Shown here in pieces: positions 17,110 through 26,800 of a stretch of 64,000 nucleotides of DNA. Below the pieces are notes generated by a model. It worked only from the letters and a program-made list of their open reading frames with translations. It was not told where the DNA came from and searched no databases. The translations under genes and the position numbers were made by a program. The stretch comes from Holophagales bacterium (GTDB taxonomy: Bacteria; Acidobacteriota; Thermoanaerobaculia; Multivoradales; JAGPDF01), in the NCBI GenBank assembly GCA_016699405.1, contig CP064972.1:2635501-2699500 (forward strand), in the 5' to 3' direction. Positions within the stretch are counted from its first letter, which is position 1. Every line of letters starts with the position of its first letter.

Positions 17110-17848
17110 CCTCCGGTTCGGCGTCGAAGAAGCGGCGCACCAAGGCGTCGCGGCAGTCGTCGAGCGCGGCCCAGTCGCCGAGGAAGCGGAAACGGCCGCC
17201 GTCGAGGAACGCCAGCCGGTCGGCGACCCGGCGCGCCAGCGCGAGATCGTGGGTGACCACCACCGCCGTGGCTCCCAGGTGACGGGTGGCGCGGCGGATC
17301 AGCTCGCCGATCGTTGCCGAGGTCATCGGGTCGAGACCGGTGGTCGGCTCGTCAAAGAGGACCGCCTCGGGCTCGAGCGCGATGGCGCGCGCCAGCGCGA
17401 CGCGTTTGCGCATGCCGCCGGAAAGATCGGCGGGCATCCTGCTCTCGATCCCCGGCAGGCCGACCTGGGTGAGCCGGTCCTGGACGCGCTCGGCGATCGC
17501 CTCCTCGGGGAGCCCGCCGACCTCGCGCAGCGGGAAGGCGATGTTCTCGCCCACGGTCATCGAGTCGAAGAGCGCCCCGCTCTGGAAGAGCATGGCGACG
17601 CGACGGCGCACCGGGTAGAGCTCGCGCTCGGCGAGCTCGGTGAGCTCGCGACCGTCGAAGCGGATCGAGCCGGCGTCGGGCCGCTCGAGCCCGACGAGCT
17701 GGCGCAGGGTCACGCTCTTGCCGCTTCCCGAGCGGCCGAGGACGGCGAAGCACTCGCCGCGCGCCACGTCGAAGTCGAGCCCGTCGAGGACGGCGCGGCC
17801 GCCGTACCGCTTGGTCAGCCCGCGCACCGAGAAGAGCGGCTCGCCCAT
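17093..17848 (-). CDS. mlaF: ABC transporter ATPase, MlaF type
   Basis: The 251-residue ATPase powers the MCE lipid transporter. Walker A is GRSGSGKSV, the ABC signature is LSGGMRKRVALARA, Walker B is VLFDEPTTGLDP, and the H-loop is VVVTHD. The MlaF-type Q-loop FQSGALFDSMTV is present. Gene order MlaE, MlaF, MlaD, with gaps of 7 bp and -17 bp, confirms the complex. The usual MlaB STAS subunit and MlaC are not in this cluster. Confidence 0.94.
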   Translation of the reverse strand: MGEPLFSVRGLTKRYGGRAVLDGLDFDVARGECFAVLGRSGSGKSVTLRQLVGLERPDAGSIRFDGRELTELAERELYPVRRRVAMLFQSGALFDSMTVGENIAFPLREVGGLPEEAIAERVQDRLTQVGLPGIESRMPADLSGGMRKRVALARAIALEPEAVLFDEPTTGLDPMTSATIGELIRRATRHLGATAVVVTHDLALARRVADRLAFLDGGRFRFLGDWAALDDCRDALVRRFFDAEPEDDDEP

Positions 17849-17855
17849 TGTCCGG

Positions 17856-18611
17856 TCAGCCGAGCACGTAGAACAGCTTGGTGAGGAAGAAGTCGGAGAT
17901 CAGCACCAGGATCGAGGTGGTGACGACCGTTTCGGTGGTGGCCCGCCCCACGCCGTCGGCGCCGCCCTGCACGGTCAGCCCGCGATGACAGGCGACGATG
18001 GCGATGAAGTAGGCGAAGACGAACGACTTGCCGAGGCCGCTCGCCACGTCGGCGATGCGCAGCGAGTCCATCACGTCGGTGAGGTAGAAGGCCGCTTCGA
18101 GATCGAGCTGCGTGACCGCCACCAGCATGCCGCCGAAGATGCCGAGCAGGTCGCCGTAGAGCGTCAGCACCGGGATCATCAGCAGGCAGGCGGCGAGGCG
18201 GGGCGCCACCAGCTTGCGCACCGGGTCGGCGGCCATCGAGCGCAGCGCGTCGATCTGCTCGGTGACCTTCATCGACCCGATCTCGGCGGCGATGCCGGCT
18301 CCCACCCGGCCGCCGACGATCAGCGCCGTGAGCACCGGACCGAGCTCGCGGGTGAGCGATTTGCCGACCACCGTGCCGATGTAGTACTTCACGCCGAGCC
18401 CCGGCAGGCTGAAGGCGGTCTGCAGCGCCAGCACCATCCCGGTGAAGAGCGTGGTGATGCCGGCGACGCCGAAGGAGCCGAGCCCGATGCGCTCCATCTG
18501 CAGCAGGCCGAGCCGCAGCTCGAACGGGCGCGTCAGCAGGACCCGCAGGGCGCGGACCGACAGCAGGGTCAGCGCACCGGCCTCGGAGAGGGCGCGGAAG
18601 AGCCGGCTCAT
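17856..18611 (-). CDS. mlaE: ABC transporter permease, MlaE type
   Basis: The 251-residue inner-membrane permease has five to six hydrophobic segments and the MlaE hallmarks: GMVLALQTAF, VGGRVGAGIAAEIGSMKVTEQIDAL, and a final FFLTKLFYVL. It translocates phospholipid with MlaF and MlaD. The ATG at 18611 overlaps the stop of the upstream membrane gene (ATGA). Farther-upstream in-frame codons lie within another gene. Confidence 0.94.
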   Translation of the reverse strand: MSRLFRALSEAGALTLLSVRALRVLLTRPFELRLGLLQMERIGLGSFGVAGITTLFTGMVLALQTAFSLPGLGVKYYIGTVVGKSLTRELGPVLTALIVGGRVGAGIAAEIGSMKVTEQIDALRSMAADPVRKLVAPRLAACLLMIPVLTLYGDLLGIFGGMLVAVTQLDLEAAFYLTDVMDSLRIADVASGLGKSFVFAYFIAIVACHRGLTVQGGADGVGRATTETVVTTSILVLISDFFLTKLFYVLG

Positions 18612-19009
18612 TCGCGCCAGGGCAGCCAGAAGGCGGCGTGGGCGACCGCGAAGGCGAAGTCGGCGGCGGCGAGCGGGGCGAGCGCGGGCGTCCCGTGCCA
18701 GGCCGCCAGGCCGAGAACCAGCGCGCCGCCGAGGCGTCCGACGATCGCCACCGCGACGATCCGTGCCCCCCGCTCCGGGTCGTCGGCCGCGACCAGGTAG
18801 AGCGCGGCAAGCATCAGCAGCAGCACGGCGAGCAGGGGCAGGTAGAATGCCGGTTCGGGCAACGGCAGGGCGAGCGACGCCGCGGCGGCCTGCGGCGCGA
18901 CGAGCATCAGCCCGGCGAATCCGGCATCGTAGAGCGCTCCCAGGACCAGGCTGGCCCGCAGCAGACCGAGCCAGCGAAAACGCCGCGTCACGCGATCGAG
19001 AGTGGACAC
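18608..19009 (-). CDS. Small integral membrane protein of unknown function
   Basis: The roughly 133-residue protein has about four predicted membrane segments (SLVLGALYDAGFAGLMLVA, FYLPLLAVLLLMLAALYLV, IVAVAIVGRLGGALVLGLA, PLAAADFAFAVAHAAFWL). The family is not recognised with confidence; it resembles small 4-TM DoxX-like or DUF-type proteins. It overlaps mlaE by four bases, so it may be an accessory of the lipid transporter. The GTG at 19009 is chosen because a longer frame would collide with the divergent acyltransferase gene. Confidence 0.65.
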   Translation of the reverse strand: MSTLDRVTRRFRWLGLLRASLVLGALYDAGFAGLMLVAPQAAAASLALPLPEPAFYLPLLAVLLLMLAALYLVAADDPERGARIVAVAIVGRLGGALVLGLAAWHGTPALAPLAAADFAFAVAHAAFWLPWRE

Positions 19010-19067
19010 CGTCGAGCATTCTAGAGGCCCCGTCGCCCCCTCGCCAATCCGCCGCACCGGACGGGCC

Positions 19068-19850
19068 GTGGGCATCGCCGTCGCCACGATCACCGGCAAC
19101 CTGATGCTGGTGGCCGGGTCCCTCCTCTTCGGTGCGCTCGCCCTCGTGGCGAGCGCGATTCCGCCGCGCGGCGACTGGACCTTCCGGGTGGCACGGGCGT
19201 GGGCGCGCTGCCTGCTCGCCGCGAGCTTCGTCCGCGTGCGGGCGAGCTGGGAGCAGTCGATCGACCCGGACGGGCGGTTCGTCCTGATGGCGAACCACCA
19301 GAGCCTCTACGACATCCCGGCGCTGCTCGCCGTCTGGCCGGGCCAGGCGCGCTTCATGGCCAAGCAGACGCTCTTCCGCATCCCGATCTTCGGCTGGGCG
19401 ATGCGCGCCGGCGGGTTCATTCCGGTCGATCGCCGCAATCCGTCGCAGGCGCCGGAGGCGTTCGCCGCGGCGACGGCGCGACTGGCTGCCGGGACCTCGG
19501 TCATCCTCTTTCCAGAACAGATGCGCTCGTTCGACGGCCGTCTGCTCGCCTTCCAACGCGGCGGCTTCCTGCTGGCGCTCAAGAGCCGACTGCCGATCCT
19601 GCCGGCCGGGCTCGACGGGACGCGGTCGGTGCAGCGTCGCGGCAGCTTCCTGGTGCGCCCCGGGGCGGTGACGGTGCGCTTCGGCGCGCCGGTCGAAACG
19701 GCGGGGCGCAGCGTGCGCGAGGTGCGGCTCGGCGGCGAGCTGGCAGCGGAGGTGCGGCAGCAAGTTGCCGCGCTCGCCCGGGTCGAGGTCGCGGCGGAGG
19801 AGTCGCGGCGCTCCGTGGCTCCGGCGGACGCGGCGGCGGCCGGCGGATAG
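19068..19850 (+). CDS. 1-acyl-sn-glycerol-3-phosphate acyltransferase (PlsC) family
   Basis: The ~260-residue protein has a hydrophobic N-terminal segment (about 1-35) and the acyltransferase block I NHQSLYDIP (HX4D), block II around FIPVDRRNP, and block III FPEQMRSFDG, then LPILPAGLDGT as block IV. Block III is normally FPEGTRS; here Gly-Thr are replaced by Gln-Met. It should acylate lysophosphatidic acid or a related lipid at the inner membrane. The start is uncertain: GTG at 19068 is used, while GTG at 19002 would overlap the divergent gene. It is followed by the Mrp gene after 10 bp. Confidence 0.82.
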   Translation: MGIAVATITGNLMLVAGSLLFGALALVASAIPPRGDWTFRVARAWARCLLAASFVRVRASWEQSIDPDGRFVLMANHQSLYDIPALLAVWPGQARFMAKQTLFRIPIFGWAMRAGGFIPVDRRNPSQAPEAFAAATARLAAGTSVILFPEQMRSFDGRLLAFQRGGFLLALKSRLPILPAGLDGTRSVQRRGSFLVRPGAVTVRFGAPVETAGRSVREVRLGGELAAEVRQQVAALARVEVAAEESRRSVAPADAAAAGG

Positions 19851-19853
19851 AAT
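19848..19853 (+). promoter_or_regulatory. -10 box TAGAAT before the Mrp ATPase gene
   Basis: TAGAAT at 19848-19853 overlaps the stop codon of the acyltransferase gene and is 7 nt from the ATG at 19861. It gives a second, leaderless promoter inside the gene pair. Confidence 0.45.
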
Positions 19854-19860
19854 CGCCGCC

Positions 19861-20952
19861 ATGAGCTCTGAACTCGAACCGCGCCTCTGGGACGCTCTGA
19901 AGAGCGTCCGTTTCCCCGGGATGACCCGGGACATCGTCTCCTTCGGTTTCGTTCGCGCGGCGCGGGTCGACGCCGGCCGCGCCGTCGTCGAGCTCCAGCT
20001 CGCCACCCAGAACCCGGCGGCGGCCGAGCAGATCAAGGCCGAGGTGGAGCGGGTGGCGATGGGCATCCCGGGCATTCGCGAGGTTGCGGTCGACCTGCGG
20101 GTCCAGGTTCCCCCGTCGCGTGACGAGGCGGCGCAGCGGGCGATCTCCGCCGATCCCGGCCTGATCCCGGAGGTGCGTGCCGTCGTCGCGGTGGCGAGCG
20201 GCAAGGGCGGCGTCGGCAAGTCGACCGTCGCCGCCAACTTGGCGGTGACGCTCGCCGCGGCCGGACACCGCGTCGGCATCCTCGACGCCGACATCTACGG
20301 GCCGTCAGTGCCGATCATGTTCGGCATCACCGACAAGCCGGTGGTGATGGGGGAGCGGATCATCCCGTTCGAGCGCTACGGCGTGAAGGTGATGTCGCTC
20401 GGCTTCATTCTCGAGACCGACACGCCGGTCATCTGGCGCGGCCCGATGGTGATGAAGGCGATCGAGCAGATGCTCGGCGACGTCGAGTGGGGGGCGCTCG
20501 ACTATCTGGTCGTCGACATGCCGCCCGGCACCGGCGACGCGCAGCTCACGATGACCCAGAAGGTGCCTCTCGCCGCCGCGGTGGTGGTGACGACGCCGCA
20601 GGACGTGGCGCTGATCGACGCGCGCAAGGGGCTGGCGATGTTCCGCAAGGTCAACGTGCCGGTGGCCGGGATCATCGAGAACATGTCGACCTTCGTCTGC
20701 CCCCACTGCGGCCAGGAGACCGACATCTTCAAGCGCGGCGGCGGCGAACGGACGGCCGAGCTGCTCGGCTGCCCGTTCCTCGGGGCGATTCCGCTCGACG
20801 CGGCGATCGTCGAAGGGGGCGACGCCGGCATGCCGATCGCCGTGGCGCAGCCGAGCGGTGCCCACGCCGCGGCCTTCCGCCGGGTCGCCGACGCGGTGGT
20901 CGCCGAGGTCGAGCGCACCCTCGCCGCTCGGCCCCGCATCGACATCTCCTGA
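19861..20952 (+). CDS. Mrp/NBP35-family Fe-S cluster carrier ATPase
   Basis: The 363-residue protein has an N-terminal MIP18/DUF59-like domain (about 1-95) and a C-terminal ParA-like P-loop ATPase. The deviant Walker A is SGKGGVGKST near 118; LDADIYGPSVP, VDMPPGTGDAQLT and the cysteine pair CPHCG follow. The family (ApbC/Mrp) carries and delivers [4Fe-4S] clusters in the cytoplasm. The length and domain order are typical. Clients might include the Fe-S-containing RlmD-type methyltransferase, but that is only a possibility. Confidence 0.95.
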   Translation: MSSELEPRLWDALKSVRFPGMTRDIVSFGFVRAARVDAGRAVVELQLATQNPAAAEQIKAEVERVAMGIPGIREVAVDLRVQVPPSRDEAAQRAISADPGLIPEVRAVVAVASGKGGVGKSTVAANLAVTLAAAGHRVGILDADIYGPSVPIMFGITDKPVVMGERIIPFERYGVKVMSLGFILETDTPVIWRGPMVMKAIEQMLGDVEWGALDYLVVDMPPGTGDAQLTMTQKVPLAAAVVVTTPQDVALIDARKGLAMFRKVNVPVAGIIENMSTFVCPHCGQETDIFKRGGGERTAELLGCPFLGAIPLDAAIVEGGDAGMPIAVAQPSGAHAAAFRRVADAVVAEVERTLAARPRIDIS

Positions 20953-20978
20953 CCGGCGGACGGACGCGAGCGTCGCCC

Positions 20979-21659
20979 ATGGCCACCGCGCTTCTCGCCG
21001 ACGCCCATCTCGGCGGCCCGGGTGGGCCGGCGACACCCTTGGTGGCCGAGCTCGCCGGTCTGCCGGGCCGTGCCGAGCGACTGGTGCTGCTTGGGGACCT
21101 CTTCCAGGTATGGATCGGTCATCGCAAGTTCGAGACCGCCGACGTGGTGGCGGTCGTCGAGGCGCTCGAGCGCTTGCGGCAACGCGGGCTCGAGGTGGTG
21201 TACGTCGAGGGCAACCGGGACTTCTTCCTCGCCGGCAGCCGCTACTCGCGAGCCTTCGACGTCGTCGCCGGCGAGTACGCCTTCGTCGAAGGGGGCCGGC
21301 GCTACCTCGCGGTCCACGGCGACGGTCTCGACGACAAGGACTGGAAGTACCGCTTCTGGCGTCGGCTGTCGAAGAGCGGGCCGAGCCGCCTGGCGGCTCG
21401 GGCGATCCCCGGGCCGGTGGCGCGGCGGATCGTCCACGGCACCGAGCGGGCGCTGGCGCAGACCAACTTCAAGCACAAGATGCGCATCCCGGAGGAGGTC
21501 GTCCGCACCTACGCGACGCGGCGGCTCGCCGAAGGACACGATGCGCTGCTCGTCGGTCACTTCCACGAGGAGCGCCGCTGGAGCGTGCCGGGCGGCGAGG
21601 TCTGGCTGCTCGAGGCCTGGTTCCGCACCCGCCGCCTCGAGTGGCTCGGCTCGAGGTAG
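20979..21659 (+). CDS. lpxH: UDP-2,3-diacylglucosamine diphosphatase-like metallophosphoesterase
   Basis: The 226-residue calcineurin-fold enzyme has metal ligands in LLADAHLGG (Asp8, His10), LLGDLFQVWIG, VEGNRDFFL, VHGDGLDD and VGHFHEE. The HFHEE ending, instead of HTHxP of E. coli LpxH, and the DKDWKYRFWRRL insertion fit LpxH-like homologues of other phyla. It would cleave UDP-diacylglucosamine to lipid X in lipid A synthesis. No other lpx genes are in the window, so a different pyrophosphatase substrate is possible. Confidence 0.8.
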   Translation: MATALLADAHLGGPGGPATPLVAELAGLPGRAERLVLLGDLFQVWIGHRKFETADVVAVVEALERLRQRGLEVVYVEGNRDFFLAGSRYSRAFDVVAGEYAFVEGGRRYLAVHGDGLDDKDWKYRFWRRLSKSGPSRLAARAIPGPVARRIVHGTERALAQTNFKHKMRIPEEVVRTYATRRLAEGHDALLVGHFHEERRWSVPGGEVWLLEAWFRTRRLEWLGSR

Positions 21660-21768
21660 GCCGTGGACGGGGGGCGGGCCGTCGTGAGGCGAGGGCGCCG
21701 GGATCTTTCCGACGACGGAGCTCCGGCTTGAGGCGTGCCCCGCAGTAGACTCGCCGCGGATCCTCTCG

Positions 21769-22530
21769 ATGCGTATCACCATGCTCGGCAGCGGGACCTC
21801 GACCGGCGTGCCCGTCATCGGGTGCGAGTGTGCCGTCTGCACCTCGCCCGACCCGCGCAACCGCCGGACGAGGCCGAGCCTCTGGCTCGAGCTGCCCGCC
21901 GGTCACGCGCTGGTCGACACACCGCCGGACCTGCGCGAGCAGGCGCTGCGCTTCCGGGTGTCGCGGGTCGACGCCGTGCTTTTCACCCACGCTCACGCCG
22001 ACCATCTCTTCGGTCTCGACGACGTGCGCATCTTCAACTTCCGCCAGAAGTCGCCGATCCCCTGTCTCGGCTCGGCCGCAACGCTCACCCGCGTGCGCGC
22101 CGCCTTCGCCTATGTCTGGGAGGACGGGCAGGCCGGCGGGGGCAAGCCGCAGCTTGAGCTGCGGCCGGTCGACGGGCCGTTCCCGCTGCTCGGGGCCGAG
22201 GTCGTGCCGATCCCGGTCTGGCACGGCGCCATGCCGGTGTTCGGCTACCGCGTCGGACGATTCGCCTACGTCACCGACGTGTCGCGCATCCCCGACGAGA
22301 GCTTCGACCTCCTGGCCGGCGTCGAGGTGCTGGTGCTCGGTGCCTTGCGCTACCGCCGCCATCCGACCCATTTCTCCGTTGCCGAGGCGCTCGACGCGGC
22401 CGCGCGGGTCGGCGCCCGGCGCACCGTGTTGACCCACCTGGCGCACGACGTCGACGTGGGCCGCCCCGAGGTCGACCTGCCGGCCGGTGTCGAGCTCGGC
22501 TACGACGGGCTGGTGCTCGATGTGGCCTGA
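21769..22530 (+). CDS. PhnP-like metallo-beta-lactamase-fold phosphodiesterase
   Basis: The 253-residue protein begins GSGTSTGVPVIGCECAVC, the N-terminal signature of PhnP-like MBL hydrolases with extra zinc-binding cysteines (Cys19, 21, 24). The active-site HAHADH (His74, His76, Asp78, His79) is complete, and later ligands lie in the WHGAMPV and THLAHD regions. Such enzymes hydrolyse cyclic phosphodiesters; the physiological substrate here is unknown and no phn operon is present. TAGACT at 21746-21751 may be its -10 box. The stop overlaps aroA by 11 bp. Confidence 0.82.
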   Translation: MRITMLGSGTSTGVPVIGCECAVCTSPDPRNRRTRPSLWLELPAGHALVDTPPDLREQALRFRVSRVDAVLFTHAHADHLFGLDDVRIFNFRQKSPIPCLGSAATLTRVRAAFAYVWEDGQAGGGKPQLELRPVDGPFPLLGAEVVPIPVWHGAMPVFGYRVGRFAYVTDVSRIPDESFDLLAGVEVLVLGALRYRRHPTHFSVAEALDAAARVGARRTVLTHLAHDVDVGRPEVDLPAGVELGYDGLVLDVA

Positions 22531-23833
22531 GTCGATCGCCATCCCCGACGGTCGCGCGGTCCGGGGTGCCCTCGTCGTGCCGCCGTCGAAGAGCGTCAGC
22601 AACCGCTTGTGCAACCTCGCCCTGGTGGCCTGGCAGCCGGTGACGCTGGTGCGCCCGCTGCTCTCCGACGACATCCGCCGCTTCCGCGACGTCCTCGTGC
22701 AACTCGGCTTCGCGGTGCGCGAGGCCGCCGGTGTCGCGCCGGGCGAGGAGATCGTTCTCTGCCCGCCGTCCGAGCCACGCGCCGAGGCGAGCCTCGATTG
22801 CGGCGAGTCGGGGACGCTGCTGCGCTTCCTCGTCGCCGCGCTCACCACCCTGCCCGGTCGCTTCACCGTCGACGGCAGCGCACGCCTGCGCGAGCGGCCG
22901 CTCGCGCCGCTGCTCGCCTCGCTGCGGCAACTCGGAGCGCGGATCACCTGTCTCGGCAGCGAGGGGTTCGCTCCGCTGGTGGTCGACGGGCCGTCGCTCC
23001 GCGGCGGCCGGACCGGGCTCGACGCCGGCAGCTCGAGTCAGTTCCTCTCGGCGCTGTTGATGGCCGCCTGTCGCGCCGAGTCCCCGGTAGAGATCGAGGT
23101 TCGCGCCCTGACCTCGCAGCCTTACGTCGAGCTGACGCTCGATCTGCTTGCTCGTCAGGGGGCGCGGGTCACCCGGCTGAGCGCGTCCTCGTTCCGGGTC
23201 GAGCCGGTTCGCCTTGCCGGCGGCCGCCTCGAGGTGGAGGGCGACTTCTCGGCGGCCGCCTACCCCGCAGCCGCCGCCGCGCTGACCGGCGGGGTCGTCC
23301 ATCTCGCCGGCTTGCGCCGCGATTCGCGCCAGGGGGACCGTCGTCTGCTCGACCTGCTCGCCCGGATGGGGGCCCGAGTCGCGTGGGACGAGAGCGGCGT
23401 CGAAGTCCAGGGCAGCGGCGAGCTCGTCGCCCTCGACGAGCCCTGCGGCGACATCCCCGACCAGGTCCCGACGCTCGCCGCCCTGGCGCCGTTCGCCCGC
23501 GGCACGACGCGACTGCGCGACGCCGCTCACCTGCGCGTCAAGGAGAGCGACCGTCTGCGCGCCATGGCGAGCGAGCTCACGCGGCTCGGCGCACTCGTCG
23601 AAGAGCGCGCCGACGGCCTGGTGATCCCTGGGCTCTGGGCCGACGCCGTGCCGCCGCACCAGCCGGTGCGCACCTCGAGCTGGAACGACCACCGGATCGC
23701 CATGAGCTGCGCGCTCGTCGGACTGCGGCGCCCCGGCCTCTCGGTCGGCGAGCCGCGGGTGGTGGAGAAGTCGTATCCCCGGTTCTGGTCGGACCTCGGC
23801 GCGCTGCTCGGCGTGAGGCTCGGCGCGCCGTGA
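22520..23833 (+). CDS. aroA: 3-phosphoshikimate 1-carboxyvinyltransferase (EPSP synthase)
   Basis: The 437-residue shikimate-pathway enzyme joins PEP to shikimate-3-phosphate. The two pseudo-symmetric domains are marked by PPSKSVSNR (Lys24, Arg29), LDCGESGTLLRF, SSQFLSALLMAA, and the terminal LRVKESDRL and NDHRIAMS motifs. In place of the usual NAGT it has CGESGT, as in divergent class II enzymes, so glyphosate sensitivity cannot be inferred. The ATG lies within the end of the upstream MBL gene, and its stop overlaps the GTG of the sigma-54 activator (GTGA). Confidence 0.93.
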   Translation: MWPESIAIPDGRAVRGALVVPPSKSVSNRLCNLALVAWQPVTLVRPLLSDDIRRFRDVLVQLGFAVREAAGVAPGEEIVLCPPSEPRAEASLDCGESGTLLRFLVAALTTLPGRFTVDGSARLRERPLAPLLASLRQLGARITCLGSEGFAPLVVDGPSLRGGRTGLDAGSSSQFLSALLMAACRAESPVEIEVRALTSQPYVELTLDLLARQGARVTRLSASSFRVEPVRLAGGRLEVEGDFSAAAYPAAAAALTGGVVHLAGLRRDSRQGDRRLLDLLARMGARVAWDESGVEVQGSGELVALDEPCGDIPDQVPTLAALAPFARGTTRLRDAAHLRVKESDRLRAMASELTRLGALVEERADGLVIPGLWADAVPPHQPVRTSSWNDHRIAMSCALVGLRRPGLSVGEPRVVEKSYPRFWSDLGALLGVRLGAP

Positions 23834-26800
23834 TCGTCGAGCTCGGTCACGCCGGGCTCGGTCCCGCCTGCGGGCGCCCACTCGGCGACCCTGGGCTCTC
23901 CGATCGACAACGCCTCGCCGCGCTGTTCGGCGGCACCGCCCTGCTGGCTCACCTCGAAGCGGCGGGCTGGCGGCTCGCCGGCGGTTGGGGGGACGGGCAC
24001 GTCGCCCCGAAAGGCGCGCTCTCCGGACTCGCCGCGGTGGCCGGACGCGCCCGTGACGCCGTCGCTCCGCTCCTGCTCGACCTGCTGGGGCGGCTCTTCG
24101 GGCGAGAGGTCGCCGGACGGGGCCCGGCTCGCCGCGTCGCCCGGGCGTGCGCCGAGCGCTGGACGGTGGCACTCACGCCGCTCGTCCTCGACGTCGAGCT
24201 CGTGCGGCTGGCCAGCGAGGCCGACTTCCTCCTCGACGTGGCGTGGGGCGAGGTGCGTCGCGCGTTGGTGTCGCGACGCCGGGACGACCGGGGTCGCGAG
24301 AGCCTCTGGATCGCCGGCCCTCCCGAGGCCCGGCGGCGACTGCTGGGGGAGACGGAGTCCTACGACGCGGCATGCGCGCTGCTCGGCGGGCCGGCGGGTG
24401 CGTCGCTCTGGCTCCCCGCGGTGGCGCGGGAGGCGTCCGCCCCGGTGCTGACGAAAGCGCGCGAGCTTTACCGTCGCGGACAGTTCGAACAGGCGTTGCA
24501 CGAGCTCGCCGCCGCCGACGCCTCGAGCGAGGCCGAGCTCCTGCGCGCCGCCTGCCATCGCCATCTGGGTGGCTTCGCGGCGAGCGGTGCGTCGCTGCGG
24601 CGTCTCGTCGCCGCCGAGCCGCGCGGCGAGGTTCTGGCCGAGGGGCTCGACCTCGCCACCGTCGTCCACTCCAATCTCGGGGAGCCGGGCGAGGTCGATC
24701 ACTGGCTGCGGCTCGGCCGCGCGGGCTTGCGGGGGCGGCTCGCACCGCGCCTGGCGCTCGCCGAGGCCGAGGCCGCGCTCGATCGCGGGGAGCCCGCGGC
24801 GATGGCCGAGCACCTCGAGGCGGCCCGCCCGGCGCTCGAAGCCCCGGACCCGGCGTGGCGGTGGCACCGCGTCGCCGCTGAGCTCGAGCAGTCCACGGGA
24901 GCCCCCGACCGCGCGGCGGCGTCCTACATGCAGGCGCTGCGCGTCGGACGGCGCCTGGCGCTGCCGTTCGAGGCCGGGCGGCTCTGGGTCGGGCTCGGCA
25001 ACGCGCGCGGGGAGCTCGGGGACCTCGCCGGCGCCGAGCGCGCACTGGCCCACGCGGCGCGCCTTCTCGGGCGCTGCGAGGGGCCGGTGGTAACGACGCT
25101 CGCCCTCTTCAACCTCGCCGAGGTGCGCTTGCGACGCGGGCGGTTGCTCGGCGTCGAGCAGATCGTCCAGGCGTCGGAAGCCGACAACGTACGGCAAGGT
25201 CATCTGCGCGGCTGGGCGCACGATCAGGAGCTCGCGATGCGGCTCGATCAGGTGCGCGGCCGCGTCGAAGCCTCGTTCGTGCGGATGCAGCGCGCCGTCG
25301 AGCGTCTCCGCGCCGCCGGGCAGAGCTGGCGTCTCGCCGAGCTCCACGTCCTCGGGGCGCGAGCGCTCGGCTGGCTCGGCCGCGCCGAGGAGGCCGCGGC
25401 GCTGCTCGCCGAGACGACCGCCGAGGCGATCCGCGAGACGCTCGAGCCCGAGGAGCGTCCGGCGCTCTGGGCGCTCGCCGGCTGCGCCGATCGCGCCTGG
25501 GCGGAGGCGCGCGGGGGTCCGTTCGAACGGCTCTGGCGCGAGCTGCTCGACGGCGGCGAACCGCCGCCGGTCGCCTGGACGGCGTTGCAGCAACTCGATC
25601 CCTATCGCGCCGCCCGCCTCGTCCTCGACTGCGAGCGGCTGGCTCCCGACTGTGCGCCCCCGGCCTGGCAACGCCAGGCGCGGGCCGTGCTCCACCGGGT
25701 CGGGGCCAACCGCCTCGCCGAGCGCATCGGTCGCGAGGACGTCGCCGTCTGGCGGGCGGTCGAACGTTTCGCCAGCCGTCCGGCCGGGGAGACCGAGGCG
25801 ATCCCGCAGCTCTTCGCCGACGCCGGCGAGGTGAGCTGCTGCCTCGAATGGGAAGGTCGCGGGGAGAGGGTCACGCTGCTCGGCGGGGAGTGCGGTGGCG
25901 AGGAGTTGGCCGCACCCTGCGGCGACGGCGTCCTGCGGCTGACCACGCAACGCCTCGGCGCGGCGCAACGGGCGCTCTTCGCCCTGGCATTGCGCGACTT
26001 CGCGCCGCCGGTCGCGAAGACCGCCGGCGCCTCGCCGCTGCTCGGCGAAAGCCCGGCGCTGCTCTCCGCCCGCGAGCGCTTGCAGCGACTCGCCGCGGGC
26101 GAGATGCCGGTACTGCTGCTCGGCGAGAGCGGGACGGGCAAGGAGCTCGCGGCCCGCGAGGTGCACCGCGGCAGCGCGCGGCACGGTGGCCCGTTCGTAC
26201 CGGTCAACTGCGCGGCGCTGTCGGAGACGCTCATCCATTCCGATCTCTTCGGCCACTCGCGCGGCGCCTTCACCGGCGCCGACCGCGATCGCGCCGGCGT
26301 CTTCGAGAGCGCCCGGGGTGGCACCGTCTTCCTCGACGAGATCGGCGACCTGCCGCTCGCCGTGCAGGGGAATCTGCTGCGCGTGTTGCAGGAGGGCGAG
26401 GTGCGCCGCCTCGGCGAGAGCCTGCCGCGCAAGGTCGACGCGCGGATCGTCGCGGCGACTCATCGCGATCTCTCGGCGATGGTGCGCGCCGGCGACTTTC
26501 GTGCGGACCTCTTCTTCCGGCTGCGCGTGGCCACCGTCCGCCTGCCGCCGCTGCGCGAACGTGGTCGCGACGTGCTGGGGCTCGCCGAGGCGTTCCTGGC
26601 GCGCCGCGGGCCGGGGGCGACCGGGACCCCGGCGCGGCTCTCGCGCGAAGCGCAGGCGAAGCTGCTCGCCTACGCCTGGCCGGGCAACGTGCGTGAGCTG
26701 CAGAATGTGCTCACCGTGGCGCGCACGCTCGCCGGCGAAGGGCGGATCGGCCCCGAGCATCTCGAGCTCGGAAGCGCCGAAGCCGCCGCCGCCCCGGCCG

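Noticed and set aside
22609..23829. Upstream extension of the sigma-54 activator frame by about 400 codons
   Set aside because: The extension lies entirely inside aroA in another frame and encodes Arg-rich shadow sequence; the GTG at 23830 overlapping the aroA stop is the natural start.
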